IMG/VR virus record: IMGVR_UViG_3300035099_000527 | Location: 1 to 35,423 of that record | Source of the DNA: a virus | Strand: one strand, 5' to 3' | Length of the DNA stretch: 35,423 bases | In this document: positions 12,266 through 20,236 of the stretch, one piece after another | Numbering within the stretch: position 1 is the first letter of the stretch | Layout: each line of letters opens with the position of its first letter | Notes under the pieces: model-generated | The model's database searches: none | Told to the model about the DNA's origin: nothing | Seen by the model: only the letters and a program-made list of their open reading frames with translations | Translations under genes and position numbers: made by a program

Positions 12266-12961
12266 TTATTGAATTACGGTACACTGTGCAGGTAATTCCA
12301 CGCCCTTCAAGTCGCAACCGTTGGCATATAGCCGCTCCAGGTTTGCAGGTAACTTGACATCCTTCAGGTTGCAACCGTTGGCATATAGCCACTTCAGGTT
12401 TGCAGGTAACTTGACATCCTTCAGGTTGCAACCGTTGGCATTCAGTGACTTCAGGTTTGCAGGTAACTTGACATCCTTCAGGTTGCAACCGTTGGCATAT
12501 AGCCACGTCAGGTTTGCAGGTAACTTGACATCCTTCAGGTTGCAACCGTTGGCATTCAGTGACTCCAGGCTTGCAGGTAATTCCACGCCCTTCAAGTCGC
12601 AACCGTCGGCATCCAGTAACTCCAGGTTTACAGGTAATTCCATGTCCTTCAAGTCCCAACCGTTGACATCCAAAGAGATTAGGGGAACTATTTCCTCTGT
12701 TTGCGCCCAGTTGAAGAAATCAACGAAACGTGGGAATCTCGCTCGAATTGCCGATTCGCATTGTGAAGCGGTAAATTCATCAGTTTCCAATACACGGCAA
12801 CTTACCTTCCCCTTCGGCGTATAATGGAACTCGCGCCATCCATTAGGTGCGGTTCCGTCTATCAACTTCAGTTTTTCCGCCGTTTCAGAATGCGAATTGA
12901 GGTCATAGACTTTCAGTTCCATTGTGTCTGGCTTGAAAAAACCACTTGCAAATTCACACAT
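12266..12961 (-). CDS. leucine-rich-repeat protein with 19-residue repeats
   Basis: The ATG at 12961 has a perfect AAAGGAGGGG site; 19 further upstream codons are open but unsupported. Residues 1-105 form a non-repetitive domain. From about residue 108 to the end come seven 19-residue units of the form L-x-A-N-G-C-N-L-K-D-V-K-L-P-A-N-L-x-x, a leucine-rich repeat with an invariant cysteine resembling the short bacterial LPxxL type. At DNA level the unit is 57 bp and nearly identical between copies, alternating LYANGC and LNANGC forms. The solenoid would present a regular cysteine ladder. A binding role (host protein or nucleic acid) is inferred; no catalytic motif is seen. Confidence 0.75.
   Translation of the reverse strand: MCEFASGFFKPDTMELKVYDLNSHSETAEKLKLIDGTAPNGWREFHYTPKGKVSCRVLETDEFTASQCESAIRARFPRFVDFFNWAQTEEIVPLISLDVNGWDLKDMELPVNLELLDADGCDLKGVELPASLESLNANGCNLKDVKLPANLTWLYANGCNLKDVKLPANLKSLNANGCNLKDVKLPANLKWLYANGCNLKDVKLPANLERLYANGCDLKGVELPAQCTVIQ
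12300..12672. repeat. 57-bp tandem repeats inside the LRR gene
   Basis: About seven 57-base units can be followed by the recurring string GCAACCGTTGGCA. Since 57 is a multiple of three, unit gain or loss keeps the frame. Inner units differ by only a few bases while the first and last have drifted, the mark of recent expansion. This is not a CRISPR array: there are no unique spacers. Confidence 0.85.
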
Positions 12962-12986
12962 CTTACCCCTCCTTTGCGGCTCTGCG

Positions 12987-13184
12987 CTATTCCTTTGTTG
13001 CGCCGATGAAATCATCATACGCTTTGGTGAGAGCGTTTATCGCTGCCTGTATTTCTTCAATCGCTAAAAGATTTCCCAGATTTGCCTTTCGCTCTTTGCG
13101 TAACAACATCAATAGCGCCAACGCCATTTCGCGCAATAGCGTCGTTTCCGCCATTTCCCGCACTTCAGCATTTTTCTCTGTCAT
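12987..13184 (-). CDS. 65-residue helical protein, first gene of the early operon
   Basis: The ATG at 13184 follows AAAGGGGGTGAGGCGCG and is the first start codon downstream of the strong promoter at 13325-13353. The product is almost entirely helical with leucine- and alanine-rich faces (TLLREMALALLMLLRKERK, then NLLAIEEIQAAINAL), so it may form a coiled coil or dimer. Being first in the early block, it could act against the host or as a regulator; this is inference from position only. Confidence 0.6.
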   Translation of the reverse strand: MTEKNAEVREMAETTLLREMALALLMLLRKERKANLGNLLAIEEIQAAINALTKAYDDFIGATKE

Positions 13185-13300
13185 CGCGCCTCACCCCCTT
13201 TGAGAAAAGCACAGGCGCTGCCGGGCAAGCGGGCAGTCTTTGAGGGCAGGGAATTAGCCCACCTGTGCGAGTCATTTTGTTTGTCTTGCCCATTTTGCCC

Positions 13301-13319
13301 TTCTTGCCTTTTTCAACTA
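13301..13319 (-). promoter_or_regulatory. shared operator-like motif, early copy
   Basis: The 19-base plus-strand string TTCTTGCCTTTTTCAACTA recurs with one change at 34329-34347. Here it covers the expected transcription start of the early promoter; at the late end it contains the -35 box. Two near-identical copies, each at an operon head, suggest binding of one regulator. The identity is seen; the role is inferred. Confidence 0.5.
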
Positions 13320-13324
13320 TGAGA

Positions 13325-13353
13325 AGTATATTCTACGGTCAGAAGTTTGTCAA
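13325..13353 (-). promoter_or_regulatory. strong sigma70-like promoter of the early operon
   Basis: On the minus strand TTGACA (13348-13353), a 17-base spacer and TATACT (13325-13330) form an almost ideal vegetative promoter. It lies in the 344-base gap between the lysis-region gene (stop at 13529) and the first early gene (start 13184). Transcription would begin near 13318 and run through the replication block. Confidence 0.75.
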
Positions 13354-13528
13354 CAAGAAAATAGTTTTGAGCGCAAAATAAATGCAAATAGTTGACGAAT
13401 CAAAATCTGTTTCTTTCTGAAATTCTCTCAATTTCACATTCGCATTCAGCAAACCAGAAGTCCTCGTATGGAGCGCGTGCGCGACAGCGCGAGCGGGTCT
13501 CATTTTGCCGCTGTGCTCTATCGGTAAC

Positions 13529-14080
13529 TTACTTTGTGGTCTTTTTCACAATTTCGTGGAACTTAGGTTCAAGTCCGGCGCTGGTCATTTTCTTCTGAAT
13601 AAGTCCTTTGAGTTGCTCCTGCGTTATACCGTCAGGCATATTCTCTACCGTCTGTATCTGCGCGGTTATCATCTTTTGTTTCTGTCGCGCGCGGTAGAAC
13701 TGCCACGCAGCCAATAGAAGCCCTGCCAAGCCACCCAGCAGCCCGTCAGTGCCACTCAAACCTGAAAACAGTCCTCCGATGCCAGAGAAGAGACTGCGAA
13801 GCCCCTGCGCCTCTTCTGTGAGCCTGTAAGTGTCAATCTCAAACTCGTCTATCTGTGGCTCGCGTTCAGGCATCCCTGTCCAGAAGGAAATAGCGGATGC
13901 ACCCTTCGCCGCCCGCTGCGCTTCTGGCGACTCATCTCTTGCGGCTATGATTCCCGTATCGCGCTTCAGATGAAATGCCTCGCGTTTGAGATTTTCACTT
14001 GCACAGCCGCAGTGCAGCAGAATCGCCAGTGCCGCCAGCAAAATGAGAGTAACCCAGAAAACAACTTTCTGCTTGTTCAC
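13529..14080 (-). CDS. lysis-region protein with signal/anchor segment (lipoprotein-like)
   Basis: The GTG at 14080 overlaps the stop codon of the upstream gene (GTGA) and follows GGAGGCGAGAAA; the frame opens 39 codons higher without support. The 183-residue product begins NKQKVVFWVTLILLAALAILLHCGCAS, a signal-anchor or lipoprotein-type leader with cysteines at its end but no classic lipobox. A polar stretch follows, then a glycine- and leucine-rich hydrophobic helix (about 112-132, GTDGLLGGLAGLLLAAWQF) and a basic carboxy half. Together with the upstream TM protein it makes a membrane cassette after the tail fibre, where phages keep holin and spanin genes. An exact role cannot be assigned. 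Confidence 0.6.
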   Translation of the reverse strand: MNKQKVVFWVTLILLAALAILLHCGCASENLKREAFHLKRDTGIIAARDESPEAQRAAKGASAISFWTGMPEREPQIDEFEIDTYRLTEEAQGLRSLFSGIGGLFSGLSGTDGLLGGLAGLLLAAWQFYRARQKQKMITAQIQTVENMPDGITQEQLKGLIQKKMTSAGLEPKFHEIVKKTTK

Positions 14081-14403
14081 TTTCTCGCCTCCCACAATCC
14101 TATGACAAGTCCTATCACCGCTGCTATGATTGTCCCGATAATCGAAAGAACCGTCCAGGTCTGCTTCAGCCGCGTATGCGAATCCCGGAGTTCGCATACG
14201 TTCTTTTCTATCTTGCCTATGCGTTCACCGTTCAGTTTGCCAAGTTCGTTTTCAATCTTTGCAAAACGCGCGAATATTTCTGCTTTGAATTCAGGTATTG
14301 TCCAGTCTTTCAATTGTTGTCTAACTTCGCCCATTTTGACCGATAGGTCAGTCAAGGTTGCGAAAATCCGCGTCTTCTCATCTATACTAAAATCGGGTCT
14401 CAT
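14077..14403 (-). CDS. XhlA/holin-like protein with a carboxy-terminal membrane anchor
   Basis: The 108-residue protein has a long amphipathic helix or coiled coil (about 25-78, FKAEIFARFAKIENELGKL and IGKIEKNVCELRDSHTRLK) followed by one membrane helix (about 81-103, TWTVLSIIGTIIAAVIGLVIGLW) and EARK. This layout matches haemolysin XhlA-type and related phage lysis accessory proteins. The start has AAAGGGGGGCGGGG. It is coupled by a four-base overlap to the next gene. The family call is by architecture only. Confidence 0.6.
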   Translation of the reverse strand: MRPDFSIDEKTRIFATLTDLSVKMGEVRQQLKDWTIPEFKAEIFARFAKIENELGKLNGERIGKIEKNVCELRDSHTRLKQTWTVLSIIGTIIAAVIGLVIGLWEARK

Positions 14404-14638
14404 CCCCGCCCCCCTTTCGTCCGCAACATTTGCAATTTCCTAAATCTGTATGCACCGTTGTCGTAGCGCAATCATAGCACCATTTTTCTACTTCACCTGG
14501 ATTTTTGAACGGCTGCCCGATTGCCGTTTCGCACGATGGGCAGTAGAAGAAATCCATTCCTATTGATGTTTGCCGCTGTTCTAAAATCACGGATTTGTGT
14601 TCCATAATCGCACAAAAGGGACATTCCTTTTTATCCAT
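14387..14638 (-). CDS. small double zinc-ribbon protein
   Basis: The 83-residue protein carries four CxxC pairs: CPFC (6-9), CPSC (about 33-36), CYDC (about 54-57) and CKCC (about 69-72), enough to bind two zinc ions as tandem ribbons. It ends RKGGGDETRF. The start at 14638 has a weak GGAGATAAAAG site. Its position between the virion genes and lysis genes says little; it may bind nucleic acid or a host protein. Confidence 0.65.
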   Translation of the reverse strand: MDKKECPFCAIMEHKSVILEQRQTSIGMDFFYCPSCETAIGQPFKNPGEVEKWCYDCATTTVHTDLGNCKCCGRKGGGDETRF

Positions 14639-14712
14639 CTTTTATCTCCAGAGAGGGCGCGATTGTGAGACTGTCTTAGGCAGCCGAGATTGTTTTCAAC
14701 CGCGCCCTCGGT

Positions 14713-15090
14713 TCATACTTGCCCTCTGCGAAATTTTTGTAATGAGATATAGGCGTTCCAGAGAATCTTCTGTCCTGCGCCACCTGCAACTTTTATCTTT
14801 ACGCGATTCTCTGCGGCATTCAGGGCAAATTGGCACTGCCAAGATGCATCAGTCTTTTCGTCCACCAAAACCTTCTGCAGGATGACCTGAACGTTCTGCC
14901 CTGGACGGCGGCAAATTTCGCCTATCGCTTTCCAGTATAATCCTCTCGCGCCATTCGCTTGAAGTCCAATTACAGTCACTTCGGCGACAAGCGCTGTGTT
15001 TTCTTCAACAAGCAGAGAGAACAGGACAGTTAGTGTATTTCCATCAGTTCTCAACTGCTCCATCTCTATCGGAATATAGACTCGCATCAT
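14713..15090 (-). CDS. virion-associated hypothetical protein
   Basis: The 125-residue protein is mostly beta strands with regular hydrophobic alternation (TLTVLFSLLVEENTALVAEVTVIGLQ, broken by short turns; NRVKIKVAGGAGQKILWNAYISLQ). The start (two adjacent ATG codons at 15090 and 15087) overlaps the stop of the tail-fibre gene, so it is co-translated with the fibre. A small fibre-tip or fibre-assembly (chaperone-like) protein is a reasonable guess; no family is recognised. Confidence 0.55.
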   Translation of the reverse strand: MMRVYIPIEMEQLRTDGNTLTVLFSLLVEENTALVAEVTVIGLQANGARGLYWKAIGEICRRPGQNVQVILQKVLVDEKTDASWQCQFALNAAENRVKIKVAGGAGQKILWNAYISLQKFRRGQV

Positions 15091-16880
15091 TCCTTCCTTG
15101 CAACAAATAGATTTACCTGCTTGAATATAGCCGCGAGCCGCGTTAGACTTCCAACCGTCTCAACATCTCCTGCAATAATAAAACCCTCGCTTTTGGATAC
15201 TGTCGTTGCGCTCGTATAAGTATTTGCAGCAACGCCAGCCGCATTAGACGCACCTATGCCTGGATAATCGGACATCTGCTCCCACCTGCCATATGGAGAC
15301 CCTACAGTTGGTGGGTAAAACTTATAGAAACTGCCCAGCGTTCCGCGTGTTATATTATAGCCCGCGCCGACCACCGCGTAGTTTTCGTCTTCATTCACAT
15401 AGGAGATTGGATATGCGCGTCCGATGTCGGGAGAATCAGCCATTCGCGTCCACTCCCAAATCCAGCCTAATTCCCCTTTATAATACTGCCCCAGTCGCCA
15501 AACAGTTCTGGCTCCGACATCCCACCCCCCATTAGTGCCGTAGGCAATATAAAATCTTTTATGACCTTCGGCATCCGCAAGAGAGAATCCCGTTGCCCAG
15601 CGCCGTAAGTTTCCCTCAAACCCCGTTGGAAGAGTAATATTCTCCCAAGTTTCTCTGCCGTTTCCCACATAGACCTTGAAAGTGTCATAATAGCCGCAGA
15701 CGACAAATTTCTCTTCGGCGTCATTCTTATCATAGATAACTCCGCCGAAGGCAGGCGCTAATTCTACTGGCAAATCGATGACTGGGCTTATGGGGTTGCC
15801 ACCAGTTTTTTTCCAAAAATGTCCTTCAGCGTCATAAGGATTGTAAAGATAAACAGTCTTTGTTGGAGTAAGGAATCCATCTGGGTCTACGTAATAGCCA
15901 CCTGCGGCAATCCCGCTGACATTCCATCGAAGATTTACAGCGTCCCAACTAATCTTTCTTGATGCGCAGGCGAACTCAAGTTTCGCAAAGAAGGGTTCGG
16001 AAAACCAATAAGGCGGCGTGTATTTGTCGTAATACCACACCTTATCCTCGCCTCGTTGCACCACATTGCAATCCGGAGTATCAAACTCCACCTTCCACCA
16101 TTCGTAAAGATTCTCATAATCAGGAAAATAATTCGTTATTCCGCCAATGATTACAACCTTGCCGTTGTAAAGTTCAAACGCTCTGCGACCTGCCCCTTCA
16201 GTGAAGTAACATCTGTCAATTATTCTTCCAGCAATCCTGAATTTCTTATTGGTGCAAGTAGCATTGCCATCTACACGGATTGATATTTGAGTATAATAGT
16301 CAGAAACCGTAAAAGTGCCAATATCCTCAATGATGAGTTGCTCACCTACATCTGACCCCTGAAAACTGCTATGACTCGCAGTTATAGTAGTCTTGAGAGT
16401 CCCGGGGTTATAGACCCCTGTAACAGTAACCTCTGGTTGCGTAGCATCGTATGGACGATAGCACGGCAGCCAGTTAGCCAGCATTCCTACAAGAGAATAG
16501 TCTGTAGGAATCTCCTCTTTGGAGTTGAAGAGAATCTTTGCGCCAGTAGGCAGACCGCCGCCAGTAGCGGGTTTATTCTGCCATTTTGCATCGGTATAAG
16601 TCAGAACTTCAGTTTCAGCAGGTGAGACTATGAGAGTATCAGTCAAATCTGCTAAAGTATCGTGCGGTGGCGTCCCGTGGGTATGGTCTTTTCGGCTAAA
16701 ATCAGTTGATGTTCCTTGCCCCGCGTTTTGATTATAGGTTTGCTCAGTTACTACCGTATCACCAGCGGTAGGCACTTCCACCTTCCCCTGATTGAATATC
16801 TTCCATAGTATCCGCCGCAACGAAAAATCCCCTATCGTTGAGAACTCCTCACGCGGATATTTGACTGGAGATGTGGTCAT
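15087..16880 (-). CDS. tail fibre / receptor-binding protein with kelch-like propeller
   Basis: The 597-residue protein begins with a short virion-anchor region. It then has AGQGTSTDFSRKDHTHGTP (about 53-71), the shaft motif common in phage fibres, and a small beta domain around 150-210. The large carboxy part (about 215-590) has repeated strands with AFELYNGKVVIIGG, KFVVCGYYD, RFYIAYGTNGGW, NYAVVGAGYN and EGFIIAGDV, spaced as blades of a kelch-like beta-propeller. Propeller heads bind carbohydrate or protein receptors, so this is the best candidate for host recognition. The start overlaps the stop of the 1119-residue gene (ATGA). Confidence 0.75.
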   Translation of the reverse strand: MTTSPVKYPREEFSTIGDFSLRRILWKIFNQGKVEVPTAGDTVVTEQTYNQNAGQGTSTDFSRKDHTHGTPPHDTLADLTDTLIVSPAETEVLTYTDAKWQNKPATGGGLPTGAKILFNSKEEIPTDYSLVGMLANWLPCYRPYDATQPEVTVTGVYNPGTLKTTITASHSSFQGSDVGEQLIIEDIGTFTVSDYYTQISIRVDGNATCTNKKFRIAGRIIDRCYFTEGAGRRAFELYNGKVVIIGGITNYFPDYENLYEWWKVEFDTPDCNVVQRGEDKVWYYDKYTPPYWFSEPFFAKLEFACASRKISWDAVNLRWNVSGIAAGGYYVDPDGFLTPTKTVYLYNPYDAEGHFWKKTGGNPISPVIDLPVELAPAFGGVIYDKNDAEEKFVVCGYYDTFKVYVGNGRETWENITLPTGFEGNLRRWATGFSLADAEGHKRFYIAYGTNGGWDVGARTVWRLGQYYKGELGWIWEWTRMADSPDIGRAYPISYVNEDENYAVVGAGYNITRGTLGSFYKFYPPTVGSPYGRWEQMSDYPGIGASNAAGVAANTYTSATTVSKSEGFIIAGDVETVGSLTRLAAIFKQVNLFVARKE

Positions 16881-19800
16881 TCTTCTTCAGTTTCTTCTAC
16901 GGTTTCCTTTGGCATTTCTAAACTCTGACGTTTCCGCAATGCTTTCTTTTTATAAGATTCTTCCAAACGGCGTTCGTATAATTTTGCCTTCTTCAATTTT
17001 GCTTCGCGGACAGGATAGACGGAAAATCCGAGAAGAGTACGTAACGCTCTTGCTGTAATGCCCGCGCGTTCACCTTTTTCTTTTTCTAATTCCCTGAAAA
17101 AGAGTCTGTCTATCTCATTTAGTGCCCTGATATTCCGAAGGAAGTATATTGTTTTTTGCCTCAGCGGAATCCCCATCCAAGTTCCAGTTTCGCCTGCATA
17201 TCGTTCTATCGGTCTTTCAAAGAAGAAAGAATACCCGCCTTTGCCCATATTTTGTTCTATGAGCGCTTTTGCAACAGGATTGAGCGCGCGGAAAAACTCA
17301 GCCGGAAAACGTTCCAAAGTTTTCAATTCGGCTGGACTGAAATAGTTGCCAAGAACAAAGTATTGCCGTTTCCCCTCTTTGTAAGCAACGGGAATTCCCG
17401 TTTCCTCAAGCACCCAATCGGGAACAGTATCAATATCTGTTGGCACTGCACCAAAAGCCTTACCTGTGCCCTGTATGATGTTCTCATAAATTCTATATGC
17501 TCGCGGATTGTCCATAAATGCTTTTCCCATCTGAAACCATAAGTTGGATAAATACCATCGGGGAAAAAGAAGAACCCGTTTTACCCATCTATATGATATA
17601 GGTATTTTCTTAGGGTCATAAGTGAAAAGCGTTTTTTCAACTCTCAATGCCGCCCTGCTTGGTTCAAGCCCTTTTTCCAAACTATCGGCAAATACCGCTA
17701 AACGGTCGCCATCTTCTACCCAAGTTCCTATTTTGCGATTTATTTGAAAAAGTATCCAGTTCCGTTGCAATGGGTTCAGACTTGTCCGATACATATCTTT
17801 TATGGAATTAGGCACTGCCTCTGAGGCGATAAATCCTGTGTGCCTTATGCTATATCGGTCCGCCAAATTCAGTATGTCTTGCGTCCTGTATACCTTGCCA
17901 GCGGGACTGATTATTGTAACATTCGCGCCAGTCTGCAACTTCCGTCCCGTTATCATATTTTTCGGATTGACGCCATCGAGAATCATATTCGGCATATTGC
18001 CACCGAGAACATTTCTGACGTGGAAGGAAGGCGCTAAAAGATATTGAGCGCGTAACCAATCCATACTTGAATCAAAGTATTTCCAGATGATCTGTGCTGG
18101 CGGTAAAGTGTTCACAGAACCTATCGCTCTTGTCATCTCTTTTGCTGCATCTTTAGGCATCAAATACGCTTTGATACCACGTCTTGTGGCAACCCCTACG
18201 GTTCCGATATTTTTGAGCATTTCGTCTGTCAATTCTGCCATTCCAGCAGTATTTATGTCCTGTATGATTTTGTCTGGAATTAGTCTTCCCGGGAAAAGGC
18301 GCAATTTTCTATTATCAGGTATGTAGAAAGAATAAGTGGGATTCTCTATCAAAAGATTGCGAATTGTCTTCTCATCACTCAAATCAACTACCGCTTTAGC
18401 AAATCCGCCCTTGCCTTCTGCTCGTGTTACATTCCTGATAAATTCCTGTTTTGCCGCTGCATTAGCGGCACGTTCAACTGTTATATGTGCCTGAACAACA
18501 GGGTCGGTCTCAAAGAACTTTATGCCCTTCCACGCTTCCATTCCCTTTATTTTACCTGCGTAAACCGCCTTGTTCCATTCGGTCAACATCATACCCGCAG
18601 ATGCTTCACGGGGCATCATAGAACGATGCCAGGTGGAATAAGCAGAACGGACACGTCCTATAATTGCAGGACTCATATTATTGTAAATCTTCTGCGCTTC
18701 AGGCGTGGTAAAGCGAACAATATAATCCAGATTACCAGGCAATCCTTTTATGTCTACTCCTGCCTGCTGTTCAATCTTCAATGCCCACTTGCCTATATCT
18801 TTTGAAACTTCACCTGCTTGTTGTGCTTTTGCTACCGCTTCAGGCGATAACTTATTGCGCAAGTCATCCAGAATTGAAAGTCTGGTTGCTTCGGTTGGTA
18901 TGCTTTCAGCGATTCTTGCTTCGCCAAAATTACTTATCAATTCGTTGGCTATTTCTTCTGCTTGTCTTGAGGTTACTTTTTCAGCCGTTTTGGACAAATC
19001 GTCATAAATGTTCTTGCCCAGAACCTTTCTGATTTTCGCTATTTCTTCAATATCTGCCGTTCGTTCCCCTGTAAGAAAGTTCAATTTGTCAACATATTTT
19101 GTATAAGATTTATCCAGTTCGGGAATAAAAGTCGTCCGTTTGAATATCTGTATTACCCCCCTGTTCAACTTGCGTATTTCCGCCATCGTTCCTGCTTTAG
19201 TCAAATCTTCTGGAGCGGTCACCAATTTGGAATAAAGCCAGTCAAGCCCTTTGTAAAAGGCGGGTGATTTCAACTCTATTTTCGCGCCTGCAATACTATA
19301 CTGGATAGGGGCAACTTGTCCTCTTATCCCGCGTTCAATCAAAGTCTCGCCCAATGGCTGCAGAACTTTACCCGCTTGCTCAAAAGCCACTCGTGATTTG
19401 TAGAATTTATCCAGCATAGACATCTTTTGAGCGGCTTTATCAGCAATTCGTAATTGGTCAAATAAAACCGCTTTACTTGCCTTATCGCCAATTTCACTCG
19501 CTGTTTGTAATGCCTTCGCTATTAGAGGTCTCTGTTCTACGAGTTTCTTGAGCATATTTATTCGCATCAAATGCTCACTGCGAGGAATAATTCTACCCGC
19601 TTCAGTCAATCCTTCGGCTAATTTGCCAGCCTCTGTCAGTTTCGTAATAAGAGAAGGCGCGAATACAAAACCTTCTGCAATTTCACCCGCAATTCCCAAC
19701 GGAACAGATAATGGAGTAGGCAGGTGAAGGTCAGTCAATAATTCCATATATGTCGCTGCCCATCGCTTCCCCTTCAGAACGTCCCATACCCGTTGATCCG

Positions 19801-20236
19801 CACTCGGTTGATACATACGGTGTATCTCTTCGGGTGTAAGTGAAGAAGGATTTTCATCAAATCGGGCTCGTAACTTAGCAGATTCCTGTGCGGAAGGCGC
19901 ACCTTGTAACTTGGCTGATGCATATTCTTTTACGATACCGAGTGGCATAAAAAGCCATTGCATCGCATAAGCAGGCACGGAAATCATCCCCTTGAGCGTG
20001 TTTATCCCGCCCGATGCTAAATCCCTGCCTATACTGTAAAGCGCATTTTGTGACTTTTCATCCTCTTCCGCTTCTTCGGCAAGTCTATTGGCAATCTCAA
20101 GAGTTTCCTTTTCGATAATGCGTTCCCCAGTTTCAAATTGCTCTTTGCGTTTTATGTATTCTTCAATTCCCTTGAGTGTATCAGGATTGGGCTGAATAGT
20201 TCCATTACCATTTGGCATATTATCGTCCCATTTCAA
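16877..20236 (-). CDS. large polyvalent virion protein (probable ejection protein)
   Basis: The 1119-residue protein is the largest in the window. An amino-terminal charged helical region is followed by a hydrophobic segment (about 78-100, NTLKGMISVPAYAMQWLFMPLGI), long helical stretches, then the motif APSFHVRNVLGGNMPN (about 735-750) and FTYDPKKIPISYRWVKRVLLFPRWY (about 870-893, written here in part). That motif pair is typical of large polyvalent phage proteins carried in the virion and injected with DNA. The carboxy end is very charged. It follows the coiled-coil gene with a 17-base overlap. An alternative ATG at 20218 sits right after that stop. No transglycosylase or protease active site is recognised. 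Confidence 0.7.
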   Translation of the reverse strand: MKWDDNMPNGNGTIQPNPDTLKGIEEYIKRKEQFETGERIIEKETLEIANRLAEEAEEDEKSQNALYSIGRDLASGGINTLKGMISVPAYAMQWLFMPLGIVKEYASAKLQGAPSAQESAKLRARFDENPSSLTPEEIHRMYQPSADQRVWDVLKGKRWAATYMELLTDLHLPTPLSVPLGIAGEIAEGFVFAPSLITKLTEAGKLAEGLTEAGRIIPRSEHLMRINMLKKLVEQRPLIAKALQTASEIGDKASKAVLFDQLRIADKAAQKMSMLDKFYKSRVAFEQAGKVLQPLGETLIERGIRGQVAPIQYSIAGAKIELKSPAFYKGLDWLYSKLVTAPEDLTKAGTMAEIRKLNRGVIQIFKRTTFIPELDKSYTKYVDKLNFLTGERTADIEEIAKIRKVLGKNIYDDLSKTAEKVTSRQAEEIANELISNFGEARIAESIPTEATRLSILDDLRNKLSPEAVAKAQQAGEVSKDIGKWALKIEQQAGVDIKGLPGNLDYIVRFTTPEAQKIYNNMSPAIIGRVRSAYSTWHRSMMPREASAGMMLTEWNKAVYAGKIKGMEAWKGIKFFETDPVVQAHITVERAANAAAKQEFIRNVTRAEGKGGFAKAVVDLSDEKTIRNLLIENPTYSFYIPDNRKLRLFPGRLIPDKIIQDINTAGMAELTDEMLKNIGTVGVATRRGIKAYLMPKDAAKEMTRAIGSVNTLPPAQIIWKYFDSSMDWLRAQYLLAPSFHVRNVLGGNMPNMILDGVNPKNMITGRKLQTGANVTIISPAGKVYRTQDILNLADRYSIRHTGFIASEAVPNSIKDMYRTSLNPLQRNWILFQINRKIGTWVEDGDRLAVFADSLEKGLEPSRAALRVEKTLFTYDPKKIPISYRWVKRVLLFPRWYLSNLWFQMGKAFMDNPRAYRIYENIIQGTGKAFGAVPTDIDTVPDWVLEETGIPVAYKEGKRQYFVLGNYFSPAELKTLERFPAEFFRALNPVAKALIEQNMGKGGYSFFFERPIERYAGETGTWMGIPLRQKTIYFLRNIRALNEIDRLFFRELEKEKGERAGITARALRTLLGFSVYPVREAKLKKAKLYERRLEESYKKKALRKRQSLEMPKETVEETEEE

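Larger units (their letters stand above)
13185..13528. other. intergenic control region between late and early blocks
   Basis: Besides the promoter and the operator-like motif it holds repeated CTTGCC/TTTGCCC strings (13283-13308), a second TTGAC-containing stretch on the plus strand near 13390, and a very GC-rich patch (about 13470-13497, GCGCG/CGCGC strings) on an AT-rich background. No open frame with a ribosome site and no U-tract terminator for the late operon is visible. Confidence 0.5.

Noticed and set aside
12093-12659. 188-codon frame with repeated EGCQVTCKP units
   Set aside because: It is the shifted frame of the 57-bp LRR repeats, open only because the unit length is a multiple of three. 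Only its last 52 codons have features of a gene.
12300-12672. CRISPR array
   Set aside because: The 57-bp repeats are contiguous and code for protein; there are no unique spacers and no cas genes.
13465-13500. GC-rich GCGCG patch as late terminator
   Set aside because: It can pair locally but lacks a T tract on the transcribed strand and no single clear stem stands out.
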